Assembly: GCF_001305515.1 (NCBI RefSeq)
Contig: NZ_LJYW01000001.1
Span: 792,307 to 856,306 of the forward strand
DNA length: 64,000 nt
Direction: 5' to 3'
Source: Prosthecodimorpha hirschii
Lineage (GTDB): Bacteria > Pseudomonadota > Alphaproteobacteria > Rhizobiales > Ancalomicrobiaceae
Positions 1 through 8,551 of the stretch are shown piece by piece (positions within the stretch are counted from its first letter, which is position 1; every line of letters begins with the position of its first letter). A program made the translations under genes and the position numbers. The notes under the pieces are model-generated. The model made no database searches. It saw nothing but the letters and a program-made list of their open reading frames with translations, and had not been told where the DNA came from.

Positions 1-329
1 GCCAGAAACAGGCGCTCGAACTCGCCATGGTGCTGGCGCTCGAACCGAAGGTGCTGCTGCTCGACGAGCCGACCGCCGGTCTCTCCAAGGCCGAGCGGAT
101 GCTGATCGGCGGCATCCTGACCGATCTCGCCACGCAAGAGCGGCTGTGCATCCTGCTGGTCGAGCACGATCTCGACTTCGTCCGCGAGATTTCCTCGCGC
201 GTCGTGGTGCTGCATCAGGGCCGCCTGGTGCTCGACGGCACCGTCGAGGAGGTGGTCGGATCGGAGACGGTCAAGCAGATCTATGCCGGCGCCGGCCATC
301 ACGGCGCCCCCGCGGAGGCCGCCCGATGA
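1..329 (+). CDS. ABC transporter ATP-binding protein, LivG/UrtD-like (5' truncated by window)
   Basis: This is the C-terminal part of an ATPase subunit of a branched-chain amino acid/amide (HAAT) family importer; the reading frame is open from base 3 and enters from outside the window. Visible are the end of the ABC signature region (QKQALELA), the Walker B motif VLLLDEPTAGLS and the H-loop LVEHDLDFV, followed by the usual tail with VVVLHQGRLVLDG. The stop codon overlaps the ATG of the next ATPase (ATGA), so the two are translationally coupled. The VEHDLDFV and LHQG features resemble UrtD (urea) as well as LivG, so the substrate cannot be assigned from this fragment. Confidence 0.9.
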   Translation, partial: QKQALELAMVLALEPKVLLLDEPTAGLSKAERMLIGGILTDLATQERLCILLVEHDLDFVREISSRVVVLHQGRLVLDGTVEEVVGSETVKQIYAGAGHHGAPAEAAR

Positions 330-1030
330 CGCCCGCCCTCCACATCGACGCGATCTCGGCCGGCTATGGCGAGGCGGTCGTGCTGCGCGAGATCGCGCTC
401 ACCGTCGCCCCCGGCGAAATCCTGGCCGTGCTCGGCAAGAACGGCACCGGCAAGTCGACGCTGCTGAAAAGCATCATGGGCTACCTGCCCAAGCTCGCCG
501 GTCGGATCGCGATCGGCGGCGCGGACGTGACGCGCGAGGCGCCGCACCGGATCGCGCGGCGCGGCGTCGCCTATGTGGCGCAGGAGAAGTCGCTGTTCCA
601 GGACCTGTCGGTCGAGGAGAATATCCGCCTCGCGCTCGCCTCCGACCGCGACTGGCCGAAGGCCCGGGCGGCGGTCGAGCGCTCCTTCCCGTTCCTGCTC
701 GAACGCATCCGCCAGCGCGCCGGCACGCTCAGCGGCGGCGAGCAGAAGATGCTTCTGATGGCCCGCTCGCTCGCCGCCGACCCGAAGCTCCTGCTGGTCG
801 ACGAGATCACGGAAGGCTTGCAGCCTTCGGTGATCGAACGGCTCGGCGGCGTGCTGCGCGCCGAACGCGGCCGCAGCGCAGCCGGCATCCTGCTGGTCGA
901 GCAGCATATCCCCTTCGCGCTCGCGGTCGCGGACCGCTTCGTCGTGATGGACCGCGGCGAGATCGTCGATGCCGGCGCAGCCGGCGCGCCCGGCGCGGCG
1001 GCCGAGATCGCGCGCCATCTCAGTCTGTGA
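326..1030 (+). CDS. ABC transporter ATP-binding protein, LivF-like
   Basis: This is the second ATPase of the same HAAT-type importer, 234 residues, the usual LivF size. Walker A is GKNGTGKS (about residues 36-43), the signature is LSGGEQKMLLMA, Walker B is LLLVDEITEGL and the H-loop is LLVEQHIPFA. The ATG at 326 overlaps the preceding stop by 4 bases, and this decides the start over the longer upstream-open frame. The Q-loop region (YVAQEKSLFQDLSVEEN) deviates from the usual LivF/UrtE YVPQGR pattern, so the transporter may belong to a less-studied subgroup. The substrate is unknown. Confidence 0.92.
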   Translation: MTPALHIDAISAGYGEAVVLREIALTVAPGEILAVLGKNGTGKSTLLKSIMGYLPKLAGRIAIGGADVTREAPHRIARRGVAYVAQEKSLFQDLSVEENIRLALASDRDWPKARAAVERSFPFLLERIRQRAGTLSGGEQKMLLMARSLAADPKLLLVDEITEGLQPSVIERLGGVLRAERGRSAAGILLVEQHIPFALAVADRFVVMDRGEIVDAGAAGAPGAAAEIARHLSL

Positions 1031-1043
1031 GGGGACCCGAAGG

Positions 1044-1787
1044 ATGGAACTGAACACCTTCTCGATCGTCGCGCGCTGTGCGGCGGCCGGCCATCTCGGC
1101 GTCGCGGTCGCGACCGCCGTGCCGGCGGTCGGGTCGATGTGCCCGTTCACGATGGCCGCCACCGGCGCGGTCTCGACCCAGTCCTGGGTCAATCCCTACC
1201 TAGCGCTGGCCGTGCTCGACCGGCTTGCCGGCGGCGAAGACGCCGAGGCCGCGCTCGCGGCGGTGCTGGCCGAGGACGAGGCGGCGGACCTGCGCCAGAT
1301 CGGCGTGGTCGACGGCGCCGGACGCGCGAGCGCCTGGACCGGCGCCGCCTGCACGCCCTGGGCCGGGCATATCGTGGGTGAGGATTTCGCCGTCCAGGGC
1401 AACATGCTGACCGGGCCGGAGGTGATCGACGCCATGGCGGCGGCCTTCCGCGCGTCCGCGGGGGAGGCGCTCGACGAACGGCTGATGCGCGCGCTGGAGG
1501 CCGGCGACGCCGCCGGCGGCGACCGGCGCGGCAAGCAGTCCGCAGCGCTCAGGGTCCATGGGCCGGAAGCCTATCCGCTGCTCGACATCCGCGCCGACGA
1601 GCACCCGCACCCGGTCGGCGAACTGCGCCGCATCCTCGGCATCGCGCGCCTGCAGCTGATGCCCTTCGTCGCCCATATGCCGAAACGCGGCCAGCCGGCC
1701 GGCCCGCAGCCGGCCGCGGTCACCGACGTGCTGGCCCTCGCCCCGCCCGATCGCCCCGGCGGCGGCGGCGCCTATCCGGCGCGCTGA
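1044..1787 (+). CDS. DUF1028 family protein (Ntn-hydrolase-like)
   Basis: A 247-residue protein with the N-terminal NTFSIVA segment and the Gly/Ala-rich GVAVATAVPAVG core typical of DUF1028, a family with an Ntn-hydrolase-like fold that is thought to hydrolyse amide bonds. The start at 1044 lies 13 bases after the ATPase stop and is preceded by the purine-rich GAGGGGACCCGAAGG. The close spacing to the two HAAT-type ATPases suggests it acts on whatever the transporter brings in, for example a peptide or N-acyl amide. That is inference from context; no activity can be read from the sequence. Confidence 0.85.
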   Translation: MELNTFSIVARCAAAGHLGVAVATAVPAVGSMCPFTMAATGAVSTQSWVNPYLALAVLDRLAGGEDAEAALAAVLAEDEAADLRQIGVVDGAGRASAWTGAACTPWAGHIVGEDFAVQGNMLTGPEVIDAMAAAFRASAGEALDERLMRALEAGDAAGGDRRGKQSAALRVHGPEAYPLLDIRADEHPHPVGELRRILGIARLQLMPFVAHMPKRGQPAGPQPAAVTDVLALAPPDRPGGGGAYPAR

Positions 1788-1851
1788 CGCGCCTTGCCGC
1801 GTTGCACCCAGGCCTCCCGCCGGCGCCCGTACACGGGGCAGGACTCGACGC

Positions 1852-1879
1852 AAAAAAGGGGCGACCGATGGCCGCCCCT
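1852..1879 (-). terminator. Rho-independent terminator of leuA
   Basis: Read on the minus strand, a 7-bp stem (AGGGGCG/CGCCCCT) is followed directly by a run of T. It lies about 40 bases past the leuA stop. It may also end transcription of the DUF1028 gene arriving from the other side. Confidence 0.85.
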
Positions 1880-1920
1880 CGCCTTCAAATGGGTCGGTCG
1901 GGCCGCGCCGGCCCGCGCCC

Positions 1921-3528
1921 TCAGACCCGCTCGCCGATCCGGATCGGCTCGGCGCCGGCGACATTCACGATCGGCGACTGCCGGCGCACGGTCAGCTTGT
2001 TGAGGGCCGACACATAGGCCTTGGCCGAGGCGACCAGCGTGTCGACATCGGCGCCGCGGCCGGTGGCGATGCGGCCGTTCTCCTCCAGGCGCACGGAGAC
2101 CTCGGCCTGGGCGTCGGTGCCCTCGGTGACGGCATGGACCTGGTAGAGCGACAGCTTGGCCTGGTGCGGCCAGATCGACGTGATGGCGTTGAAGGTGGCG
2201 TCGACCGGGCCGGTGCCGTTGGCCTCCTTGGTGACGTGGGTGCCGTTCACGTCCATGGTGATGATCGCCTTCTGCGGCCCGCCCGTGCCCGCGATGACGG
2301 TCAGCGCCATCACCTTGACGGATTCGCCCGCGCTGGAGATCTCGTCCTCGACCAGCGCCTCGATATCCTCGTCGTAGACATGCTTCTTGCGGTCGGCCAG
2401 GTCCTTGAAGCGGCGGAAGGCATCCTCGAAGGCGTTGTCGCCCAGTTCGAAGCCGAGCTCCTTCAGCTTCTCCTTGAAGGCATGGCGGCCGGAATGCTTG
2501 CCCATCACCAGGTTGGTGGCGCGCACGCCGACATCCTCGGGGCGCATGATCTCGTAGGTCTCGTTGTTCTTGAGCATGCCGTCCTGATGGATGCCGCTCT
2601 CATGCGCGAAGGCGTTCTTGCCGACGATCGCCTTGTTGTACTGGACCGCGAAACCGGACACGGCCGAGACCAACCGCGAGGCCTGCACCAGCATCGGCGT
2701 CTTGACGCCGGTGACGTAGGGCAGACGGTCGGCGCGGGTGCGGATGGCCATGACGACCTCCTCCAGCGACGCGTTGCCGGCGCGCTCGCCGAGGCCGTTG
2801 ATGGTGCATTCGATCTGCCGCGCGCCGCCGCGCAGGGCGGCCAGCGAGTTGGCGGTGGCCAGGCCGAGATCGTCGTGGCAATGGGCCGAGAAGATCGCCT
2901 TGTCGGCGCCCGGCACGCGCTCGATCACCTGCCGGAACATCGCCTCATATTCCTCGGGCGTGGCATAGCCGACCGTGTCGGGCAGGTTGATGGTGGTCGC
3001 GCCGCAGCGGATCGCGGCCTCGACGCAGCGGCAGAGATCGTCGATCGGCGTGCGGGTCGCGTCCATCGCCGACCACTCGACATCCTCGACCAGGCCGCGC
3101 GCCTGGGCGACGGTGGCGTTGATGATCTCGATCACCTGATCGAGCGACTTGTTCATCTGGTACTTCAGATGGATCGGCGAGGTCGACACGAAGGTGTGGA
3201 TGCGCGGGCGCCTGGCGTGGCGCACGGCCTCGCCGCAGCGGGCGATATCGGCCGGGATGGCGCGGGCGAGACCGGCAATGACCGCGTTCTGGGTGTTGCG
3301 GGCGATCTCGCTGACCGCCTCGAAATCACCGATCGAGGCGATCGGGAAGCCGGCCTCGATGATGTCGACACCCATCGCGTCGAGCAGTTCGGCGACCTGC
3401 AGCTTCTCGTCATAGGTCATCGAGGCGCCGGCCGACTGTTCGCCGTCGCGCAACGTGGTGTCGAAGATGATGACGCGGTCGCGGGCGGAAGCGGATACGG
3501 CGTCGGCGGAGCTGGTCTGGGCGTTCAT
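1921..3528 (-). CDS. leuA: 2-isopropylmalate synthase
   Basis: It condenses acetyl-CoA with 2-oxoisovalerate, the first committed step of leucine synthesis, in the cytosol. The 535-residue protein has the HMGL-like catalytic barrel starting with RVIIFDTTLRDGEQSAGASM (metal-binding Asp in the DTTLRDGEQ motif), the HCHDDLGLA metal-binding motif, the GLGERAGNA segment and the GKHSGRHAF linker. The C-terminal LeuA regulatory domain for leucine feedback covers roughly the last 140 residues. The ATG at 3528 was chosen because conserved homology begins just after it; the longer open frame upstream has no family similarity. A Leu-rich leader peptide and hairpin lie upstream, so transcription attenuation by leucine supply is likely. 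Confidence 0.97.
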   Translation of the reverse strand: MNAQTSSADAVSASARDRVIIFDTTLRDGEQSAGASMTYDEKLQVAELLDAMGVDIIEAGFPIASIGDFEAVSEIARNTQNAVIAGLARAIPADIARCGEAVRHARRPRIHTFVSTSPIHLKYQMNKSLDQVIEIINATVAQARGLVEDVEWSAMDATRTPIDDLCRCVEAAIRCGATTINLPDTVGYATPEEYEAMFRQVIERVPGADKAIFSAHCHDDLGLATANSLAALRGGARQIECTINGLGERAGNASLEEVVMAIRTRADRLPYVTGVKTPMLVQASRLVSAVSGFAVQYNKAIVGKNAFAHESGIHQDGMLKNNETYEIMRPEDVGVRATNLVMGKHSGRHAFKEKLKELGFELGDNAFEDAFRRFKDLADRKKHVYDEDIEALVEDEISSAGESVKVMALTVIAGTGGPQKAIITMDVNGTHVTKEANGTGPVDATFNAITSIWPHQAKLSLYQVHAVTEGTDAQAEVSVRLEENGRIATGRGADVDTLVASAKAYVSALNKLTVRRQSPIVNVAGAEPIRIGERV

Positions 3529-3620
3529 GGGCTTCCTCTCGGGTGTTTCCGGGCGCTCCGGACGGGCTCTCGGCCGTCGTCCATCGGCGCCGATGATTCG
3601 GTGCCTGGTCGGTTGCGCAT

Positions 3621-3663
3621 CCCCTGAGTACCCGGCCACGAAGGGCCAGCCGGCGCTCAGGGG
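3621..3663 (-). promoter_or_regulatory. Inverted repeat in the leuA leader (attenuator-like hairpin)
   Basis: CCCCTGAG (3621-3628) and CTCAGGGG (3656-3663) form a perfect 8-bp outer stem, with an inner GGCC/GGCC stem inside. The hairpin overlaps the stop codon of the Leu-rich leader ORF, which is where ribosome position would decide folding. No T-run follows, so it may act as an anti-structure, or as a pause or Rho-dependent element, instead of a classical terminator. Confidence 0.6.
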
Positions 3664-3788
3664 CCGGTAAGGAGAAGAAGCGAGGACAGAAGCAGAGCGG
3701 CCGGCCGCGGCGCGGGAACGCACAGACGCACGGCAGCGGCGACCGGAGCGGTCGCATCGTGCGGTGTCGTGGCGTTCGCGATCGTCAT
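3657..3788 (-). CDS. leuA leader peptide (leucine-rich)
   Basis: A short ORF between the leuA start and the next gene, in the leuA orientation, ends with ALLLSSLLLLTGP and a TGA. Seven of its last 13 residues are leucine, the hallmark of a leucine-attenuation leader peptide. From the ATG at 3788 it is 43 residues; a GTG at 3731 would give a more typical 24-residue leader (starting V/M-R-L-C-V-P). The stop codon sits inside the inverted repeat at 3621-3663. It belongs to no protein family and probably has no product function beyond sensing charged tRNA-Leu. Confidence 0.72.
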   Translation of the reverse strand: MTIANATTPHDATAPVAAAVRLCVPAPRPAALLLSSLLLLTGP

Positions 3789-3990
3789 CACGCGGTCGTT
3801 CGGTTCCGGTCCCAGGGCCGGCCTCATGCCGGCGCCCGCGCGCAGTCTGCGCGGGATCGATTTCGAATAGCTTTACGCAGCCCGCTTGGCAAGAGGCCCT
3901 GGCCGAATGGGCCACGCGTCGTTGCCCCGGCGGGGGGCACCGGGCCGCCGGCCGCAGCGTGCCGCGGCCGGTCCCGGTGCCTCTCCGGCC

Positions 3991-4503
3991 TCAGGCGACC
4001 GGGACGGTGCCGAGATCGTCCAGATCGCCGGAATAGCGGAACTTGTCCGGATTGTTCGGGTCGTAGATGTTGGTCGGCATGTTGACGAAGCAGGCCGTCG
4101 CGCCATTGTTGATCACCGCGTGGGCGACATAGGGCGGAATGCGCAGGCGGGTCGGATTGGCCTCCCCGGCCTCCAGCACCATGCGGGCGCCGCGCGTCGG
4201 CGAATTCTCGCGGATATCGACCAAATGGATCTCGAACCGGCCCATCGTGAAGGCGAGCCGGTCGTGCTGCCATTTGTGATAGACCCAGCCGCGCCGGCTG
4301 CCGGCCTCGGCGATCACCTGGTAGACATGCACGATCGGCTCGATCGGCTCGTCGCGGGTGGTGATCAGTTCGATCAGCCGGCCGCGGCCGTCGGCGTTCG
4401 GCTCCAGCCGCTCGATCACGACGCCGTCGATCGACACGCCATCCGTCACCCGCGCCGATCTGCCGATCGGGCGCGGCGCGTCCTGCACGAATTCCAAAGC
4501 CAT
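3991..4503 (-). CDS. dTDP-4-dehydrorhamnose 3,5-epimerase-like cupin protein
   Basis: A 170-residue protein resembling the RmlC/WxcM-like sugar 3,5-epimerase cupins used in surface polysaccharide sugar synthesis. The motif HKWQHDRLAFTMGRFEIHLVD and the segment IPPYVAHAVINNGATACFVNMPTNIYDP match the conserved His and barrel regions of this superfamily. ATG 4503 is chosen because GGAGGG precedes it by a normal distance; an in-frame ATG further upstream would add residues without family similarity. A divergently oriented glycosyltransferase starts at 4757, which fits a polysaccharide role. The exact substrate is unknown, and no rmlABD genes are adjacent. Confidence 0.75.
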   Translation of the reverse strand: MALEFVQDAPRPIGRSARVTDGVSIDGVVIERLEPNADGRGRLIELITTRDEPIEPIVHVYQVIAEAGSRRGWVYHKWQHDRLAFTMGRFEIHLVDIRENSPTRGARMVLEAGEANPTRLRIPPYVAHAVINNGATACFVNMPTNIYDPNNPDKFRYSGDLDDLGTVPVA

Positions 4504-4756
4504 TCCGTCGCCCTCCGTCCAGGTGCGCAGATCGGGCCGGAACGCCCGGACCGCATTGGGGATCATGGACCGGCAGACCCGCAAGATATCCGCCGAGCCG
4601 CGACACCTAACGCATTTCCCGCACGGGTGGAACATCGACTTGCCGGCATTCCGATCCGGTGTGGAAGAGCAGCCCTGCGGTTGCGTGATGGCGCCACGGC
4701 CCGGTTCCGCAGCCCGGCCGGATGATCTAGGGTCCCGGCGCCCCGCGGAGACCGCC

Positions 4757-5650
4757 ATGCGCTTCCTCGTCATCATCCCGACCTTCGATCACGGCCGGAC
4801 CATCGAATTCGCCATCCGCAGCATTCTGCACCAGTCGCACCGCAATCTGGAATTGGCGGTGATCGCCGACGGGTCGCCGCCGCACACGCATGACCTCGTC
4901 CGCCACTTCGCCGCCAAGGACGCCCGCGTCAGACTGCATGTCTTCCCCAAGGGCGCCGGCAACGGCGATGCCTGGCGTCACGAGATTCTGTCCGCAGCCC
5001 AGGCCGATGCGGTCGCCTATTGCGGCGACGACGACATCTGGGGACCGCAGCATCTGAAGGCGCTCGCCGGCCTGCTGCGCGACGCCGATTTCGCCCATAC
5101 CCGGCATGTCATGATCGCCCCGAACCTGGCGATCCGGGCGATCGACGAGACGCCGGCCGATGCGGCGGTGCGGCGGCGGATGATCGACGAGCTCTGGAAC
5201 TGCTTCGGCCCGACCTGTGCCGGCCATCGGCTCGATGCCTACAGGCGCCTGCCCGACGGCTGGAGTCCCGGACCGCCCGGCGTCGCCTCCGACCTCAACA
5301 TGTGGCGCAAGTTCCTGAGCCAGGATTGGGTGCGGGTCGCGAGTTCGAAGGCCGCGACGACCCTGAAGCTGGCCAGTCCGGAGCGCAGCGGCTGGGACGA
5401 AACGCGGCGCACGCAGGAATCCCGGCTCGTCCACGACCTGTTCCTGGACCGGGCCATGTGGCGCGCCCTCGCCGAGACCCTGCCGGACGGCCACGTCCCC
5501 GTGCCGCTGCCGACGGTGGTCAATCGCGCGCTCGAGATCGCACGCGGCCGGCCAAGCGGTCACGGGTCGGGCGGTCGCGGGCCGGGCACGAAGCGACCCG
5601 GAGCCTGGTCGCCGGCCGCGCTGTGGCGCCGCCTGACCGGGCGCCGCTGA
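4757..5650 (+). CDS. Glycosyltransferase family 2-like protein
   Basis: A 297-residue protein that begins MRFLVIIPTFDHGRTIEFAI, the nucleotide-binding beta-strand of GT-A glycosyltransferases. It has a short acidic motif CGDDDIWGPQHL (about residues 95-105) in the position of the DXD metal/UDP-sugar site. The C-terminal 40 residues are basic, Gly/Arg/Pro-rich and probably disordered. It likely transfers a sugar to a surface glycan or lipid acceptor in the cytosol; donor and acceptor cannot be inferred. It is divergent from the epimerase-like cupin at 3991-4503, with about 250 bp between them that show no clear promoter. Confidence 0.75.
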   Translation: MRFLVIIPTFDHGRTIEFAIRSILHQSHRNLELAVIADGSPPHTHDLVRHFAAKDARVRLHVFPKGAGNGDAWRHEILSAAQADAVAYCGDDDIWGPQHLKALAGLLRDADFAHTRHVMIAPNLAIRAIDETPADAAVRRRMIDELWNCFGPTCAGHRLDAYRRLPDGWSPGPPGVASDLNMWRKFLSQDWVRVASSKAATTLKLASPERSGWDETRRTQESRLVHDLFLDRAMWRALAETLPDGHVPVPLPTVVNRALEIARGRPSGHGSGGRGPGTKRPGAWSPAALWRRLTGRR

Positions 5651-5797
5651 GGCCCGGGAGGCCCGCCCAGCGCGACCGGGGCTCCGGATGCGGCAGCCGG
5701 CCTGCCGGCCCGGGGCAGAGACCCGGACGGCCTGTCACGGGTCTGTCGCACGGCCCGGCTACCAGGGCGGCAGCTTTCCCGGAAGGACGATCCCGCC

Positions 5798-6787
5798 ATG
5801 CGTCTCGCGCTCTCCCTCGCCCTCACGCTTGCCGTCGCCGTGCCCGCCGCCCAAGGCGCCGAGGTCGGCGGCCCGCGCGCCTTCGCCTTCATGGCGCTCG
5901 GCGACATGCCCTACAAGCTGCCCGACGACTATGCCCGCTTCGACGCCCTGATCGCCAAGATCAACAAGGCGAAGCCGGAATTCTCGATCCATGTCGGCGA
6001 CATCAAGTCCGGCTCGACGCCCTGCACCGACGAGAATTTCCAGAAGGTCAAGGACCAGTTCGCCACCTTCGAGCAGCCGCTGGTCTATGCCATCGGCGAC
6101 AACGAGTGGACCGACTGCCACCGCGAGCGCGCCGGCAAGTTCAAGCCGACCGAGCGGCTGACCAAGGTCCGGCAGATGTTCTTCGACGGCAAGCCGCTCG
6201 CCAAGGCCGCCATCGCGGTCGAACGTCAGGCCGAGGTGATGCCGGAGATGAAGGCGACCGACGGCTCGGGCTTCGTCGAGAATGCGCGCTGGGTCAAGAA
6301 CGGCGTTCTGTTCGCGGCCGTCCACGTGCCGGGCTCGAACAACAATTTCGAGCCGCGCGACCTCGACACCGTCAACGAGTATTTCGCCCGCAACAAGGCC
6401 AACGTGGCCTGGCTCGACGCCGCCTTCGCCAAGGCCAAGGCCGACAATCTCTCCGCCATGGTGATCGCCTGGCAGGCCGATGTCTGGGACATCAAGCAGA
6501 GCGAGCCGGCCGTTCCGGTCGCCTCGGGCTTCGTCGACACCATCAAGGCGGTCGAGCGCGGCGCGCGGGCTTTCGGCAAGCCGGTGCTGGTGATCAACGG
6601 CGACAACCACATCTTCCTGGTCACGCCCTTCTACGGCACCGACCTGAAGCCGGTGCCGAACGTCACCCGCCTGCAGGTGATGGGCGAGGCGATCGTCGGC
6701 GCCGTCCGGGTCGTGGTCGACCCGGACAATGTCGAAGCCCCGTTCGCCTTCCAGCCGATCAACGAGCCGCCGAAGGCCGCCAACTGA
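5798..6787 (+). CDS. Secreted metallophosphoesterase
   Basis: A 329-residue calcineurin-like phosphoesterase. The N-terminus is a typical signal peptide (MRLALSLALTLAVAVPAAQG|A), so it is probably periplasmic. Metal-site motifs appear in order: GDMPY, HVGDIKSG, the GDNEW version of the family's GDNEH block, and NGDNHIF near the C-terminus for the GxxH metal ligand. The change of His to Trp or a shifted ligand in the GDNE block is notable, because the family usually has GN(D/H)(D/E) with a catalytic His. It stands alone between a glycosyltransferase and the convergent phzF-like gene. Substrate unknown. Confidence 0.8.
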   Translation: MRLALSLALTLAVAVPAAQGAEVGGPRAFAFMALGDMPYKLPDDYARFDALIAKINKAKPEFSIHVGDIKSGSTPCTDENFQKVKDQFATFEQPLVYAIGDNEWTDCHRERAGKFKPTERLTKVRQMFFDGKPLAKAAIAVERQAEVMPEMKATDGSGFVENARWVKNGVLFAAVHVPGSNNNFEPRDLDTVNEYFARNKANVAWLDAAFAKAKADNLSAMVIAWQADVWDIKQSEPAVPVASGFVDTIKAVERGARAFGKPVLVINGDNHIFLVTPFYGTDLKPVPNVTRLQVMGEAIVGAVRVVVDPDNVEAPFAFQPINEPPKAAN

Positions 6788-6814
6788 GACCGTGCGTGGG
6801 CGGCGCGGGACGGC

Positions 6815-7729
6815 TCACGCCTCCAGCGTCCCCTGCATGACCCGGACCGCGTGGCCGCCGATGCGGCCCGCGGTCACCTTCGACCCGCCGACCTCGATCT
6901 CCAGATCGATCAGGCTCGGCCGGCCCATCTCGAAGCCCTGCTCGATGCGATACCGGTAGGTGCCGTCGGGCAGGTCGTCGAAATGGTTGATGACGCCGGT
7001 CATCGCGGCGACCGCCGATCCGGTCGCCGGATCCTCGAGAATGCCGGCTCCGGGCGCGAACATCCGCGCGTGGAAGCTCGAATCGTGGAAGAGCGTCTCG
7101 CGGCAATAGAGATAGACCCACGGACAGGTGCCGAAGGCCGCCGCCCAGCCGGCCGCATCCGGCTTCGCCTTGCGCATGGCCGCGACGCCGGCGACGGGCA
7201 CGAAGGCGAAGGGATGGTTACCGGCGCCCCAGACGCTCGGCACATGGTTCTCGAAGCCGACCTCACCGGGCAATAGGCCGAGCGCGAGCGCGATCTCGGT
7301 CTTGACGCCGAGTTCCAGGGCGTCGGCCTCGGGCAGGCGCGGCATGTCGAATTCGGCATAGGCCGGCGCGTCGGGCTTCAGCCGGACGGCCGCCCGGACC
7401 AGCCCGACCTCTTCCTCCAGCGCCAGCACCGCGTCGATGCCGTCCGGCATGCTGGCGAAGCGCTGGCTCGCCAGCAGGCAGGCCGTGCCGACCGTCGGAT
7501 GGCCGGCGAAGGCCAGTTCGCGCGTCGGCGTGAAGATGCGCAGCCGCGCACTGTGGGCCGGGTTGTCGGCCGGCAGCACGAACACCGTCTCCGACAGGTT
7601 GAACTCCCCGGCGATCCGCTGCATCGCCGCCGTGTCGAGCCCGTCGGCGTCGAGCACCACGGCGAGCGGATTGCCCTCCAGGGGGCGGCTGGTGAACACG
7701 TCGAGGACGGCGTAGCGGCGCTCGGCCAT
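6815..7729 (-). CDS. PhzF family isomerase/epimerase
   Basis: A 304-residue member of the PhzF (diaminopimelate-epimerase fold) family. The N-terminal LDVFTSRPLEGNPLAVVLDA, the EFNLSETVFV segment carrying the catalytic Glu, FTPTRELAFAGHPTVG and the C-terminal DPATGSAVAAM are all family signatures. The ATG at 7729 is preceded by AGGAG at 11 bases; a GTG at 7756 in the same frame would place that AGGAG inside the coding region, so the inner start is preferred. PhzF homologues outside phenazine clusters have mostly unassigned substrates, and no other phenazine genes are present here. Confidence 0.88.
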   Translation of the reverse strand: MAERRYAVLDVFTSRPLEGNPLAVVLDADGLDTAAMQRIAGEFNLSETVFVLPADNPAHSARLRIFTPTRELAFAGHPTVGTACLLASQRFASMPDGIDAVLALEEEVGLVRAAVRLKPDAPAYAEFDMPRLPEADALELGVKTEIALALGLLPGEVGFENHVPSVWGAGNHPFAFVPVAGVAAMRKAKPDAAGWAAAFGTCPWVYLYCRETLFHDSSFHARMFAPGAGILEDPATGSAVAAMTGVINHFDDLPDGTYRYRIEQGFEMGRPSLIDLEIEVGGSKVTAGRIGGHAVRVMQGTLEA

Positions 7730-7802
7730 GAGGGGGGATTCTCCTGATTGCGACACGAGCCCCGATAGGGCCCGGACCGGGGCGCGGGTGCAAGCCCGGC
7801 CT

Positions 7803-8540
7803 CTACGGATATCGGTCCGCCAGATGGTCCAGCAACCGGTTGACGTAGAGCGCCGAGGCGGCCGGGTCGAGCCGCTCGCCGAAGGCCGGGAAGACCAGCC
7901 GATCGAGTTCCCGCTCCGGATCGGCCGCCATATGGGGCATGGCGGCGGCCTCGATCGCCGCCGCGGTCATCGGCGCCTCGATCAGCGTCACGACGGCATG
8001 GCGGTTCGGCCCGGAATCGACCACCAGCCAGCCGGGCGCGCGCGGCCAGCCGGAGGCGTCGAAGCCGATCTCCTCGGCGATCTCGCGCAGGATGTTGGCG
8101 AGCGGATCGAGCCGCACCTGCCCGTCCGGCCCGGCGACCAGATCGTGCGGATCGAAGGATCCGGACGGCGGATAGAGACGCCCGCCATTGGCGGTGTGCG
8201 GCGACATGCGGCCGACCACCAGGCGGCGGTCGGCGGTCAGGATCGCGCCGACGGGGAAGACATGCCGGAAGCGCGGGTTCGGCGGGTCGACGGCGCGCCA
8301 GTCCATGTAGCTGGCGAAATCCGTCTGCGCGCCCTCGCCCGCAAAGACGGCGGCGCCGGCGCGGGTCTCGAAACCGGCCCGCTCGAACAGGAAGAACGGC
8401 CCGTTCCAGACCTCCGGCTTGGCGGCGAGCGTTTCCGCCCAGCGCGCCGCGATGCGGTCCGCATCCTCGGGCGCGAAGCCGAGCCGGCCCGGCCGGATGA
8501 CCAGATCGACCGCCTCGACCCGAACGACGGGGGCGTCCAT
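7803..8540 (-). CDS. NUDIX hydrolase domain protein
   Basis: A 245-residue protein with a NUDIX box whose C-terminal half is intact (REIAEEIGF matches REUXEEXGU). The Gly of the box lies in PPSGSFDPHD, and extra residues separate the two halves, so the box is longer than the standard 23 residues. NUDIX enzymes hydrolyse nucleoside diphosphates linked to another group. The ATG at 8540 is 11 bases after the stop of the upstream EEP-family gene, in the same orientation, so the two are probably co-transcribed. The substrate is unknown; the extended box argues against a housekeeping MutT. Confidence 0.8.
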   Translation of the reverse strand: MDAPVVRVEAVDLVIRPGRLGFAPEDADRIAARWAETLAAKPEVWNGPFFLFERAGFETRAGAAVFAGEGAQTDFASYMDWRAVDPPNPRFRHVFPVGAILTADRRLVVGRMSPHTANGGRLYPPSGSFDPHDLVAGPDGQVRLDPLANILREIAEEIGFDASGWPRAPGWLVVDSGPNRHAVVTLIEAPMTAAAIEAAAMPHMAADPERELDRLVFPAFGERLDPAASALYVNRLLDHLADRYP

Positions 8541-8551
8541 CGCCGCCAGCG

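Noticed and set aside
1921-3915. Longer leuA reading frame starting at 3915
   Set aside because: The first 129 codons have no LeuA similarity and overlap the Leu-rich leader ORF in another frame.
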